A stretch of 64,000 nucleotides of DNA from Lucifuga dentata (GCA_014773175.1 VXCM01003410.1:26146-90145); one strand, 5' to 3'. Counted from the first letter of the stretch, positions 1-11,340 are shown. A program made the numbers and translations. The notes: generated from the letters alone by a model not told the origin.

Positions 1-790
1 GCTGAGGTTGCAGCTATAGGAGGTAAAGTGGGTGGCCTAGGAACAGTACATTTTTGTGTTGAAATGGCTGTACTGTTGGATAATTCAGAGGTCATCTTCC
101 CTCTTTGCACACGAGTTGAGGTTGCAGTCCTAGAAGATAAAGCTGGTGGCCTAGGAGATAAAGCTGGTTGCCTAGGAAAATTACATTTTCGTGTTGGAAT
201 TCCAGATTTAGATGGCATTTTTGAATTGGCTGTACTGTTGGGTGACTTAGAGGTCGTCTTCACTCTTTGCACACAAGTTGAGGTTGCAGTTCTAGGAGGT
301 AAAGCAGGTGGCCTAGGAACAGTGCATTTTTGTGTTGAAATGGCTGTACTGTTGGATAAGTCAGAGGTCATCTTCCCTCTTTGCACACGAGTTGAAGTTG
401 CAGTCCTTGGAGATAAAGCTGGTGGCCTAGGAACAGTACATTTTTGTATTGGAATTCCTGATTTAGATGGCATTTTTGAATTGGCTGTACTGTTGGGTGA
501 CTTAGAGGTCGTCTTCACTCTTTGCACACAAGTTGAGGTTGCAGTTCTAGGAGGTAAAGCAGGTGGCCTAGGAACAGTGCATTTTTGTGTTGAAATGGCT
601 GTACTGTTGGATAAGTCAGAGGTCATCTTCCCTCTTTGCACACGAGTTGAAGTTGCAGTCCTTGGAGATAAAGCTGGTGGCCTAGGAACAGTACATTTTT
701 GTATTGGAATTCCTGATTTAGATGGCATTTTTGAATTGGTTGTGCTGTTAGGTGATGCAGAGGTCATCGTCACTATTTGCACACGAGCTG
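1..790. repeat. Tandem repeat array, about 255-bp unit (85 codons)
   Basis: The block beginning AAAGCAGGTGGCCTAGGAAC at 301 recurs at 556, a 255-bp period. A related copy occupies about 40-300 and includes a small internal duplication of a GATAAAGCTGGT segment. 255 is a multiple of three, so each unit adds 85 codons to the minus-strand frame. The two best copies are almost identical, which implies recent duplication or gene conversion. Confidence 0.85.
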
Positions 791-3488
791 CTGAGGTTGC
801 AGCTATAGGAGGTAAAGTGGGTGGCCTAGGAATATTAAATTTTTGTGTTGAAATTGCAGCGGATGGCATTTGTGAATTGACTGTACTGTTGGTCTTCTGC
901 ATTCTTTGCACACGAGTTGAGGTTGAAGTCCTAGGAGGTAAAGCGGGTGGCCTAGAAACAGTAAACTTTTGTGTTGAAATTCCAGCGGTTGACATTTTTA
1001 AATTGGCTGGACCGGGTGACCGTGTCTTCTCAACACGAGCTGCTGAGGTTTCAGTTCTAGGAGGCACAGGAGTTGGTGTAGCAACCATGGGTTCAGATGC
1101 TAAGGCACAAGAATCCTCACAGTGACGTGAAGAACATGGAGATGATGTTGAAGGGGTCTTGGTTTCATCTCTTACAATCACGTCCTCACGTTTACTGGCC
1201 GAATGTAGCTCAACAGCTACACTGGGTTTTGATGCCAAAGTTTTCTGAGATGCAGTTAATTTTGCTGTTGGAATTCCAGCAGATGACATTTTTGAACTGG
1301 CTAAATGGTCAGGTGGCTGTGTCTTCTTAACATGAACTGCTGAGGTTTCAGTTCTAGGAGGCACAGGAGTTGGTGTAGCAACCATGGGTTCAGATGCTAA
1401 GGCACAAGAATCCTCACAGTGACGTGAAGAACATGGAGATAATGTTGAAGGGGTCTTGGTTTCATCTCTTACAATCACGTCCTCACGTTTACTGGCCGAA
1501 TGTAGCTCAACAGCTACACTGGGTTTTGATGCCAAAGTTTTCTGAGATGCAGTTAATTTTGCTGTTGGAATTCCAGCAGATGACATTTTTGAACTGGCTA
1601 AATGGTCGGGTGACTGTGTCTTCTTAACACGAGCTGCTGAGATTTCTGTCTTAGGAGTTGGTGTAGGAAAAACAGATTTAGATGCTAAGGCGCAGGTATC
1701 CTCAGAATGAAGTGAAGAACGTGGAGATGATGTTGAAGGGGTCTTGGTTTCATCTCTTACAATCACGTCCTCACATTTATTGGCCAAATGTAGCTCAACG
1801 GCTACACTGGGTTTTGATGCCAAAGTTTTCTGAGATGCAGTTAATTTTGCTGTTGGAATTCCAGCAGATGACATTTTTGAACTGGCTAAATGGTCGGGTG
1901 ACTGTGTCTTCTTAACACGAGCTGCTGAGATTTCTGTCTTAGGAGTTGGTGTAGGAAAAACAGATTTAGATGCTAAGGCACAGGTATCCTCAGAATGAAG
2001 TGAAGAACGTGGAGATGATGTTGAAGGGGTCTTGGTTTCATCTCTTACAATCACGTCCTCACATTTATTGGCCAAATGTAGCTCAACGGCTACACTGGGT
2101 TTTGATGCCAAAGTTTTCTGAGATGCAGTTAATTTTGCTGTTGGAATTCCAGCAGATGACATTTTTGAACTGGCTAAATGGTCAGGTGGCTGTGTCTTCT
2201 TAACATGAACTGCTGAGGTTTCAGTTCTAGGAGGCACAGGAGTTGGTGTAGCAACCATGGGTTTAGATGCTAAGGCACAAGAATCCTCACAGTGAAGTGA
2301 AGAACGTGGAGATCTTTTTGGTGGGGTGTTGGTTTCATCTCTTACTATTACGTCCTCACGGTTATTGGCCAAATGTAGCTGAACAGCTACACCGGGGTTT
2401 GGTGCTAAAGTTTTCTGAGATGTATTTAATTTTGCTGTTGGAATTCCAGAGGAATTCTTGTTGGGAATGTTGGAATTCCCAGCGAATGACATTTTTGAAC
2501 TGGCTAAATGGTCGGGTGACTGTGTCTGCTTAACAAGAGCTGATGAGGTTTCAGTCTTAGGAGACACAGCAGGTGGTGTTGGAAAAGCAGGTTTAGATGC
2601 TAAGGCACAGGAATCTTCATAGTGATGTGAAGAACGTGAAGTTGATTTTTGAAGGGTGTTGCTTTCACCTCTTACAATCACACTGTCATGTTCATTAGGA
2701 ATTTCCTGAGATGCAATGAATTTTGCTTTTGAAATTCCAGCAGATGACATTTTTAAGTCTGCAGCTGTATTGTTGGGTGACTCTGAAGGTGTCTTAGCTC
2801 TTTGCAGATCAGCAGCTGAGACTGTAGTCCTTGGAGACACAGCAGGTGGTCCAGGGAAAATGGGGTTAGCATCCTGTTTATCGGGGTATACTGGGGGCTG
2901 ATTGGTTGCACTGGCTTTTGATGATGAAATCTCCTGAGATGTTGAAGCTTTTTCTGGAGAAGGAACAGGGGGATTCGGCCTTTTTGATTCCTCAGCTTCA
3001 TCATTCTTCCTGCCAGCACTGGGCAAAATCTTGTTCATAGAAGACTTGAGAATTAACTCCAGTGAACTCACAAAATTCTTTTCCCACTGGAAATGGAACT
3101 GGGCAACAAGATGCTTCATGTCTTTAAAAGGAGGGTGACGAGATCTAAATTTCTTCATGTCAACCAAATAGTTGTGGAAAAATAGAAGGAAGTCTGACGG
3201 TTGTGCAATGACTGCTGCTCTACTCATGTTCATCAGCAACAACATCAGACCATTTAGAGACCCGTCACGTGGTGATGGTCCCCTTTTCTTTGTCCACATG
3301 TCCATGAAGAAAGAGGGAATATCCTCTCTATGATGAGACTTCAAATCCCTGAAACTCATCATTTCTGCTAAATAGTTGTGCAGAAATTCGAGGATGTCAA
3401 CTGGCTTCTCAGCAATGGCTATTTGAAGCAAGCTCTTGTTCAAAATTTTTAATGTCCCGAAAATATCTGTTTTCATTTTTGATGGCAT
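1..3488 (-). CDS. Long repetitive protein with two RIIa-like N-terminal domains (partial, runs off left edge)
   Basis: On the minus strand one frame stays open from an ATG at 3488-3486 to the window edge, about 1162 codons without a stop. An in-frame TAG lies nine codons upstream of that ATG, so it is the first possible start. Residues about 10-48 and 79-116 resemble the RIIa dimerisation/docking fold of PKA regulatory subunits, SPA17 and CABYR: a GL..LL-type start, then MSRAAVIAQPSDF in the second copy, then FxxxYL and a closing R. Both copies contain FHNYL or FLHNYL. A charged linker and a long Ser/Thr/Pro-rich region follow, made of 96-99-residue repeats (RSSLHSEDTCALASK-like and SSKMSSAGIPTAKL blocks), then 85-residue repeats (CTVPRPPALSPRT-like). 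RIIa proteins usually bind AKAPs, often in the sperm flagellum; that role is only an inference here. The C-terminus and possible downstream exons are outside the window. Confidence 0.7.
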   Translation of the reverse strand, partial: MPSKMKTDIFGTLKILNKSLLQIAIAEKPVDILEFLHNYLAEMMSFRDLKSHHREDIPSFFMDMWTKKRGPSPRDGSLNGLMLLLMNMSRAAVIAQPSDFLLFFHNYLVDMKKFRSRHPPFKDMKHLVAQFHFQWEKNFVSSLELILKSSMNKILPSAGRKNDEAEESKRPNPPVPSPEKASTSQEISSSKASATNQPPVYPDKQDANPIFPGPPAVSPRTTVSAADLQRAKTPSESPNNTAADLKMSSAGISKAKFIASQEIPNEHDSVIVRGESNTLQKSTSRSSHHYEDSCALASKPAFPTPPAVSPKTETSSALVKQTQSPDHLASSKMSFAGNSNIPNKNSSGIPTAKLNTSQKTLAPNPGVAVQLHLANNREDVIVRDETNTPPKRSPRSSLHCEDSCALASKPMVATPTPVPPRTETSAVHVKKTQPPDHLASSKMSSAGIPTAKLTASQKTLASKPSVAVELHLANKCEDVIVRDETKTPSTSSPRSSLHSEDTCALASKSVFPTPTPKTEISAARVKKTQSPDHLASSKMSSAGIPTAKLTASQKTLASKPSVAVELHLANKCEDVIVRDETKTPSTSSPRSSLHSEDTCALASKSVFPTPTPKTEISAARVKKTQSPDHLASSKMSSAGIPTAKLTASQKTLASKPSVAVELHSASKREDVIVRDETKTPSTLSPCSSRHCEDSCALASEPMVATPTPVPPRTETSAVHVKKTQPPDHLASSKMSSAGIPTAKLTASQKTLASKPSVAVELHSASKREDVIVRDETKTPSTSSPCSSRHCEDSCALASEPMVATPTPVPPRTETSAARVEKTRSPGPANLKMSTAGISTQKFTVSRPPALPPRTSTSTRVQRMQKTNSTVNSQMPSAAISTQKFNIPRPPTLPPIAATSAARVQIVTMTSASPNSTTNSKMPSKSGIPIQKCTVPRPPALSPRTATSTRVQRGKMTSDLSNSTAISTQKCTVPRPPALPPRTATSTCVQRVKTTSKSPNSTANSKMPSKSGIPIQKCTVPRPPALSPRTATSTRVQRGKMTSDLSNSTAISTQKCTVPRPPALPPRTATSTCVQRVKTTSKSPNSTANSKMPSKSGIPTRKCNFPRQPALSPRPPALSSRTATSTRVQRGKMTSELSNSTAISTQKCTVPRPPTLPPIAATS
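1040..2560. repeat. Tandem repeat array, 288/297-bp unit (96 or 99 codons)
   Basis: The same sequence block starts at 1097, 1394, 1682, 1970 and 2267, giving periods of 297, 288, 288 and 297 bp; a diverged sixth unit follows to about 2760. The 9-bp length classes differ by a VPP-type insertion in the minus-strand protein. All periods are multiples of three, so the minus-strand frame is kept. Units beginning at 1682 and 1970 are nearly identical, while the 2267 unit is more diverged and has a short GGAATTC-rich insertion at about 2448-2480. Confidence 0.9.
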
Positions 3489-4149
3489 AGCTAAATGACC
3501 AGCTTTGCTACTATTCTACAGATATATTAACATATCAAGAGAACAGGAAATGATGTAATTTATGACATCAGTTTCCATGATGCTTTTATATGGATTCTAT
3601 GTGATTCCATAAGTTTCCATGACATCATACATATTCATGTTCATATACATATTCCATTAGATTCCATGACATCATCATGTGGAGGAGTCAGATTTTTCAT
3701 GGGGCTTTTATTTTGAAAAATAGTGCTTTACTTAGAGCGTGGATGAAAAAAGTGGTGTATTTTCTAGAGATTCAGATCAGCAAGTCACAATTGTTTCAGT
3801 CCAATTCTGTGTATTTACTTAAATGAGGGCATAGAACCTTAAGTGACCATTTGTAGATGTGCTATTGGGCATAAAATCAGCTTCATAATTGTAAAGCGGA
3901 GATTACAGGCTGGACCTGTGTTTGCTACAGCCGATCTACAAAGAAAGAAACCCCAGACAGGAAACTAGCTAAACTAGTTTTCTGTCTGGAGGCTGTTTAT
4001 CAGGCTGTTTATCTGTTTATCTTTAGCTGTGAGTCTCCAACTCATTTGGAGAAGAAAAGTGAAAAGAGGGCAAATGTTGAGTCACCTGTCTAAACTGCAC
4101 AGGTTACGCTTCTCCTCCATCGCTGTGGCGCTTCTGCTTACAGCTGTGT
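3489..4149. other. Intergenic, upstream flank of the left-edge gene
   Basis: No gene or RNA is recognised here. The stretch is AT-rich and contains several direct ATTCCATGACATCAT-like repeats between about 3560 and 3680. The promoter or 5' noncoding exon of the minus-strand gene could lie here, but I see no decisive motif. Confidence 0.5.
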
Positions 4150-4400
4150 ACAGCTGTTCTCTGATTGGTTGCCCATTGGAAAGATCAGCGTTGGAAAGGT
4201 CAATTGGAAGCTCAGTTGAAAGGTCAGCTGGAAGTTGAATTTGGTTGAACTTTGAGTGCCGTGTCAAAATGGAGAATGTGAGAGGCGCGCAGCGCTCAAG
4301 GTGGCGTGATGTGACATTAGGAGTCACTGCTCAGGTCCCAATACACAATAATGTAACGCCCAGGTCAACGCTCATGTGAAACCTGTAGGCATACATGCCT
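4150..4400 (-). mobile_element. Partial inverted copy of the TAA-flanked element at 4616-5337
   Basis: Read on the minus strand, this segment matches the left third of the 4616-5337 element: CATGAGCGTTGACCTGGGCG, a CACAATAATG-type block, a GCGCTGCGCGCCTC-like block and the Harbinger-like interior. It lacks one terminus, so it is a truncated copy in opposite orientation. A 62-bp duplication flanking the N at 4468 lies just outside it. Confidence 0.55.
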
Positions 4401-4405
4401 ATAGG

Positions 4406-4530
4406 CACAGCCAGCACCATGGCTAAAACTATCACCACTATGTGAATTAACCTCTCCCTTTGCTCCANCACAGCCAGCACCATGGCTAAAACTATCACCA
4501 CTATGTGAATTAACCTCTCCCTTTGCTCCA
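4406..4530. other. Assembly join: 62-bp duplication around N at 4468
   Basis: Bases 4406-4467 and 4469-4530 are identical copies separated by one N. The pattern is that of two overlapping contig ends joined without merging, so only one copy is probably real. Confidence 0.85.
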
Positions 4531-4612
4531 TCTCAGTGGTGTCACTTCCTGTTACAAACACTATGCAGAGGCCAGGTTGTCTTTAGTAGTAGGCATCAGA
4601 TCAGAGACAGAG

Positions 4613-5340
4613 TAAGGCTGGATTCACATGACAAGCGTTGAGCGTTGCGCTGACCTGGCGTTCCATTATTGTGTATAGCTGAGCGGTGATTCCTAATGTC
4701 GTGTCATGCCACCTTGAGTGCCGCACGACGGCTCAGATTCTCCGTTTTGACGCAGCGCTCAAAAGTTCATTTAAATGAACTTTGACCTTTCTGACGCTGA
4801 CCTTTCCAACGCGCAACCAATCAGAGCGCTGCTGTACATCACGTAACCAGAAACACCACAACAATGGAGGAGAAGCTTATAATCTGTAAAATATACAACA
4901 CAACTTTAAAATCGTATCAGATCTGGTAAAAAAAAAAAAAAAAAAAAAAAAAAGGCGCTTGCTTGGCAAAATGTCAGCAGTCAGGGATATCAGGTTTGGA
5001 AATTGTTAAGTGTCTGAAATGTGAGGTTTCATGCACCCACATTCGCCGTTTTTTTGCTTTTGTTTTCCTAATAAGAAGAGCATTTTTGTTTTTTGCGATG
5101 TCCATGTCGCTACCCAAGTCGAAACCGAAATCCAATTTTAACCATGAATGTGCAAAGATTGCATGTAGGCTACATCCTGTCTTTGCAGTCCATGGTAACC
5201 GTTAAATTGTCATTAGCAATGAGCGCTTCCTGTCAGCACAAGGTTGAGCAGCGCTGCTCAGACTCCGCTCACGTGCAACCAGAATGCTGAATGCCCAGGT
5301 CAGCGGCAATGCTAACGCTTAGCATGTGAATCCAGCCTAA
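4613..5340. mobile_element. PIF/Harbinger-like nonautonomous element with TAA target duplication
   Basis: The left end GGCTGGATTCACATGACAAG (4616) is matched in inverted orientation at the right end by ...CATGTGAATCCAGCC (to 5337), with similarity continuing for over 40 bp. TAA directly abuts both ends (4613-4615 and 5338-5340), as expected of the 3-bp TWA target duplication of PIF/Harbinger elements. The body is about 720 bp with no transposase frame and includes an A-run at about 4929-4953. Confidence 0.65.
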
Positions 5341-7095
5341 GTGTGAATCCCAGGGCCAATGTAGATAGTTTCCTTTTTAACAGCATCTGTGTGTCCAAAG
5401 TGGATGGTGAACCAGGTTTCAGCAGGGTTTCTATGATGATGGCCATCATCACAGTTAGAATAAAAGGAATAGAACACGTTCATATGATTGTCATATTTAT
5501 TTCCATATTTACCTGAAACCCTACAGCTCTGTCATTACTCAGCCCTTTCCTTTGATCAGCTCCATAAATGAGATGAACATCCTTGGCATTCCGTGTTTTC
5601 ATTCTTTTCTTTTTCACAACAGATGTCTGTGGGTTAACGACAGAACCTGTGACTTCCGCTGCCAACAAGTCGAGCTTTTCGACTTAATATGTTCCTCAAG
5701 GATGTTTAATGTTAATCACATTGCTGCTTCCCTTCATTTGACCCGTTGTTCTTGGTCTGATTAATGTCACTGATGAGAATGAAGTACAGAATCCATGCAG
5801 GCTGATTGCATGCAGCAGCAGCTGTCTGAAATGCCTCATCATAATGCCACATTTATGCTGTCAGTTACAGGTGACATATTCAGATTTTTGCTCATGTGGA
5901 ACATATGTTATCACCATGCCAACAGGAAAAAAAAGACATGGAATTGAATAATCTCAGATCAGTTTTGAGCCATATTCATGTGGAAATAAACTGGATATGC
6001 ATTGGATTTGAAAGCGGGAAAAATATTGAATTCCTTTAAGCAAAGGTATACCTTTATAGAAAAATACTCCATAACAAACAAAAATCCTGCATCCTACATT
6101 CAAAATTTTATTAGCAACATTCACCAAATCATCAAAATGCGCAATAGCATGTATTGTGAAGAATGGTTGCTGTCAGAATTTTAGGTTCTACCATAATAAT
6201 ACTATTACAATTTTTGTCACCCAACAGAATCAGCTGAAGCTGGAAAGGAAGGCAATAAAAAAGAACAGAAGGTGGAAAAGAAGGGTGGCAAAAGGATAGA
6301 AAAAGGAAATGAGAGTAAGTGAAATATGAAAAGAAGAAGAGGAAAAAGGGAAAGAACAAAGAAGCAAGCAATGAAAAGGCAGAACTTATTATATTGGCCA
6401 TACGATGTTGTTGAACATAAAATTAAAATTTGTAAAGTAACAGGCAACAGGTAAAAGTAGTGGAGTAAAAAGTGTAATATTTCCCTCTGAAATATAAATG
6501 GAGTAAAGCATCTCAAAATTGTACTTCTGTTTGTTGAATAAATGTACTTTTAAGCCTGTCTTTCAGATATTGATTATATCACAATCCAATACAGGAATCC
6601 TAGTGTGTGTATGTGTAGAACGTGTGTTTGTGTGTTCATTTTAAACAACTTCCTCTCTTTATCTGTGCTATAAACTTGATTGCATTCACAGAGAGAGATT
6701 AGGTGTCGGCCTCAGAAACACTCTTTCCCAGGGATGAAATGAAGATGGCATCAGTTAATCCTGCATTTCAATTACAAACTGCCATTCAGCGTGTCTCTGT
6801 GCGACGGCTCAGGCTGCAGAACAGCAGATCCACGCAGATAACGGCGACTCCATGCAAATGCCGCTTTTCCCAGTAATGCATGAGAGCACGCCATTATCAC
6901 AGAGTATCTGAACGCAGCCCAGTAGAGATTTACAGACAACTAAACCAGATTCTCATCAGGAACCATTTAATCCAGGTAACATTTTCACTTGTACCTTACT
7001 CCAAGGATTCAGTGTTTTCATTCATGTTGGACATATAATCAGTGTGTAAATATCACAACCCTAACCCTACAAAAAGAAAGGCACTCAGCAAATCA
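5341..7095. other. Intergenic, no gene recognised
   Basis: No coding exon, RNA or complete mobile element is recognised. A segment at about 6440-6540 (GTGGAGTAAAAAGTGTAATA and TTTCCCTCTGAAATATAAAT) shares wording with 22850-22990 and 43230-43370, so it is a remnant of a dispersed repeat. A purine-rich tract runs from about 6230 to 6370. Confidence 0.5.
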
Positions 7096-8366
7096 TATGT
7101 TCTCAGTGGTGGGCCGTCAGGGCCAGTAAAGCCTTCTCTGCTGGCCTAGAGATTGTCCATCAAATTGTTTTTTTTAAATAATTAAATATGTATTTTAATT
7201 AATGCTATATGTATTTGACAAAGTTCGTTCCCATCACTTTTGTTATTAACGTCAGTTCATTACTACCGGTACTCTCTCCCTCAGTTTCACAGCGCAGCTC
7301 ATATAAATTAGAGCTTTTATCCAATCAGATTTTCCACCTGTGCTGTCTCTGGGTAAAAAAATTTAGCCTGACACCTTCTCCAGTGAATTCCCTCTGCTAT
7401 TCAAGCAAATGGAACGATGTTGTTGATTGTCATATTCTTTAACCAATCAGATTTCGAGTTTGGCATGTTGGACTATTCTTTGACGTGTCAGGGCCTTCTA
7501 GCTGGCTTTGGCCTACGTCATCACAGGGCAGCATTACGCTTCAGCTAAACAGCCTACCAGAAATTCATGAGAAGAAGAAGAGAGCCGATTTAGCCTAGGT
7601 AACTCAAGTAAACCTAGCTAGCACGTAACGTAGCATTAATGTTTATTTAAACTTTCTTTCTTGACGTTTAGATTTTTAGATGTAGTGCTTTAGATTTTTT
7701 GTTTTTGTTTTTACTTCCTGTTGTTTTTTAACCCACAATGGCTGAAGGAGGAGAAGAAATGGATTAACTGGCAACGCTTTTTTCACATTTTGGAACTGAA
7801 ACGCACCGATAATGTCCAGCCGTGTCGTTAAACTCTTTATAAAGACAGAAAGGAGGATGGACTTTATCTTCAGATGATGAGCAGCTTTGGTAAGTTTGAT
7901 GGATTTTTGTGGCTGGAATCTGTGGAGAAGCCTGTTGAATCTGATTGTGTTATTTGTGTTTTACAGCATTTTTGCTTACTTGCTGGTCGTATGAGTAAAT
8001 GTGATGGTTGTGAGTTTGTTCTTATTTCTTTGGTAATGACACTGATTTGGGCTATGCCATGTCTATTTGTGATGCAGCATCCTGTCACAATGCGTAATAA
8101 TACTACATCCTTGATGGTTTCAGCCACCATGTATTCATATCTCTGCTGTTAGTGTGTTGTAACTCTCATAAGTGTTGAGCCTCGTGTTAAATCACTTTAT
8201 TCCACTCGGTAAAGGTTATTGTCACTGTGAATAAGGGCTGGTTACGTCGAATGACAGCAATCTATAGCCCTAGTGTCATGCTGAGGTTATTTGAAGGTGG
8301 TTTAATTATGGGAGGATAGCATTGAAGGCCTATGTATAAAATACACGGCCCGCCACTGTATGTTCT
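7096..8366. mobile_element. hAT-type element with 8-bp target duplication TATGTTCT
   Basis: The element spans 7104-8358 (1255 bp). Its left end CAGTGGTGGGCCGT is the inverse of the right end ACGGCCCGCCACTG with one mismatch. The 8-bp direct repeat TATGTTCT flanks it exactly at 7096-7103 and 8359-8366. CAG...CTG termini with an 8-bp duplication are diagnostic of the hAT superfamily. No long transposase frame is present, so it is nonautonomous or decayed. It ends 358 bp before the spock2 start codon and may influence that promoter; this is inference. Confidence 0.85.
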
Positions 8367-8387
8367 GAACTTTTTCTCTCACCCTCT

Positions 8388-8437
<50 letters not shown>

Positions 8438-8724
8438 NCTCTCCCTCTCCCCCTTCCCCTCTATCCCTGCCTCCCTCTCTCTGTTCTGTATCCCCCTATT
8501 TCTCTCTAACACGCATATACACATCCTCTCTGTCTCTCTCCCTCTCTCCCTCCCTCTTTCGGCAGCAGCAGAAGGAGCATCCTATAGGCTAATCAGTTAG
8601 TAGTTTTATTCCACCCTCAGCATCCTCCTCCTCCTCCTCCTCCTCTTCCTCTTCTTCCGCCTCCTCCTCCTCGCGGCAGAGGAAAGCAGATCGCCGGTGT
8701 GCGTGCGTATTTTGTCCGCTTACC
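8367..8724 (+). promoter_or_regulatory. spock2: Probable spock2 5' UTR and proximal promoter
   Basis: This is the stretch between the hAT element and the spock2 ATG. It contains a long (CT)n tract (about 8390-8437, broken by an N at 8438), more CT-rich sequence to about 8560, and a (TCC)n tract at about 8620-8670. No TATA box is evident. The pyrimidine-rich composition is consistent with a GAGA-like promoter, but function is inferred only from position. Confidence 0.4.
8390..8445. repeat. (CT)n microsatellite with an N at 8438
   Basis: Nearly pure CT dinucleotides lie just upstream of spock2. The N at 8438 probably marks a collapsed or unresolved repeat, so the true length is unknown. Confidence 0.9.
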
Positions 8725-11297
8725 ATGCTGGAAATGAGGGATATGTGGTGCCTTCTCGTCCCGCTGCTGATGCTGGCAGGACCCACCTTTCAGAGCGACG
8801 TGAGGAGCGTTAAGGAGGAGGCGGAAAAAACGGGGAATTTCATGGAGGACGAGCAGTGGCTGTCCACCATTTCACAGTACAGCCGCAAGATCAAGCACTG
8901 GAACCGCTTCAGAGACGTAAGTCCGCCGCGGTGACCGAGAGATGCGCCGTGATGCGGTATGAGCTCTGCTGACACGCGAGACCATTTCCACAGGAGTCAT
9001 AGTTATCACACAGTTTTTAAGTCTGATATTACACGCAAAACTTTATACACATCTGCTGTTGAAACACATCACATCGGAATATATACAAATATAATCACAG
9101 GTGCATGATATTCAAGTGGAATCTGGTTTTGGTTGGCTAAGATAAGTTATGAACATATTAAAAGATGAAAATAATTACTACAATAGAGATAGTATTTTGT
9201 TCACACCACGTTCTCTAATTTCTATACTTTTAAGATTTACTGTAAAATATATTAGGTATATGTGAGGACCTCAAATTCTGGGTGTTTTTAATAGAGATGT
9301 TATGATGAATAAGTACTTCATAAAATAACATAACTAAGCTACTACAGCCTGACCGACATATAAGCAGGGCCGATATCAGCATATATTGGCTTTTCGCAGA
9401 TATATCAGTATATATAACCAATATATATAGCCTATATTTGACATATATTTTAGTGTCTCATATGTTGTTATTTATAATAATTGAATTTCCACTGAGCTTT
9501 TATCCCAACAGGATTGATTGATAACTTCTGAGCCAGGGGTGTATGTAGATGTTTATACACATTTGCTGCATTCATTTGATTGAAGTAATTAGAACTTACA
9601 ACTTCCAGAGATCCCAAGGTTCTGTACAACATAAGCCGGCCATATGTGTAGGATTATCAGCCACCGTACCTAATTTGGCCACGTCAGACCTCCACTTCTC
9701 TTCCCAAATGTGACAGAGGTTTTAGCCTGAACCTTTTTGGCCTCAGATAATGACATCAGATGCGCTTTAGATGATTTACAAACAGCCAAGAATAGCATCT
9801 TTATTAAATCTGGATGCAATTGGCAGATGTGCACCAAGTTGGAAGAAAGTCATGTTGAAAAGAATGGACATATCTATGCTGGGCTCAGAACTTATCAATC
9901 AACCCTTGTATCTTTACTATTATCTTAAATAATAATTCATCACCTACATCCTGCCTCAGTATATATCTTTGTTACAACTCTCATAACTAAATTTAAGGGA
10001 TCTTCCCAAAAATGCCCCCCAAAAGGAAAAAATCAGCCGATATATTCTCAAATATTAATATCTGTATCTGCCTCAAAAATCCTATGTTGGTCAGGCTTTA
10101 AGTGTCACAACTTTGAATAAAAACTGTATATAGTATACAGAGGTGAATACACTTCCCATTGTTAATATGAGAACCATTTTCTTTATAACAAGCAATTAAG
10201 GAGCCTCTTTGCACAACATTGTAGACCTCCTCCATCACATCACACCTGATACGGCTTACCTCAGGATGTTTTCATAAATGCCCTGCGAGATTTCACAAAC
10301 AAGAGAATTAACCAATTAGAGCAGAGGGAACGGTGATTGATTGATATGCATATTCACCTACTAACAGACGGAAGTGGGTTGTGAGAATTGATTAAAGCCC
10401 GTAGGGTGAGCATGGTGATGTATTGCTGCGTCTGTGAACGTATGGACTTCTTTGTGCCTCCAGCTATGTGAAATGATTACTAATGATCACAATAGGATTT
10501 GGACAATATTGCAGTTGGATTATATCCCACATGAATCCTGTTAATAGAGTTTTAATTGATCCGGGCTGGTTGCTATAGTGGATGATAGGTATTGTTACTG
10601 GATTTGAAACATGAGCACGCGGCTTCAGCTTGAACGTCTGTACGCCATAAGGAGAAGCTAAACCTTTCGACATAATGCACATCCCTGAGAGGTTGTTGAG
10701 CCACATTCATACGCCCCCTTGAATTGTGGGTTATTGACATCGCTGAAGAAAAGGTGAATCCATCTTAAAAAATAAAACTAGTGACTCTCCTCTCTTGGGT
10801 GCAGGGATTAAGTCTGCTACCGGTTTTGTGATTACTTAAAGAGTATGTCTGCAAGTAATGAAGGTGTGGGCATGAAAAGATTAAGTCAGAATTATAGCTG
10901 GATTATAAATGACTGCATGCTGCTCTATATTTACACACTGTTGATCTGAAACCTCAGAAGAGCAACTTCTCTCTCTGAAATCAGCACATTTTGATTGGCT
11001 GTGCACAAACCCCCACATTCTAAGTGTGAATACAATGAAAACTGTGTAGTTAATAATGTTCTGAAAGCACACACATATACACACACAACACCTGGAGTAT
11101 GCGGAGATTAACAGCATTGTGAAATTGAAACAGTTAAGGGAAAGTGGGATTGCTTAAGGGTTTGCCATACGGTATAAAGACATCACTTAAGCTACATTCC
11201 CTTTTTCTACAAGTGAAGATCAAAGCTTCTTACAATTCCACATTTCCATAATATATGTACCGTAGCTCTTCCATGGCCATTATTCCCAGAGGTGATT

Positions 11298-11340
<43 letters not shown>

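Noticed and set aside
28..1125. 365-codon plus-strand frame of Val/Leu/Gly-rich repeats
   Set aside because: It is the shadow of the minus-strand repeat protein: the minus frame is longer, continues through the neighbouring array to a start codon with domain-like sequence, while the plus frame stops at 1125 and has no recognisable start region.
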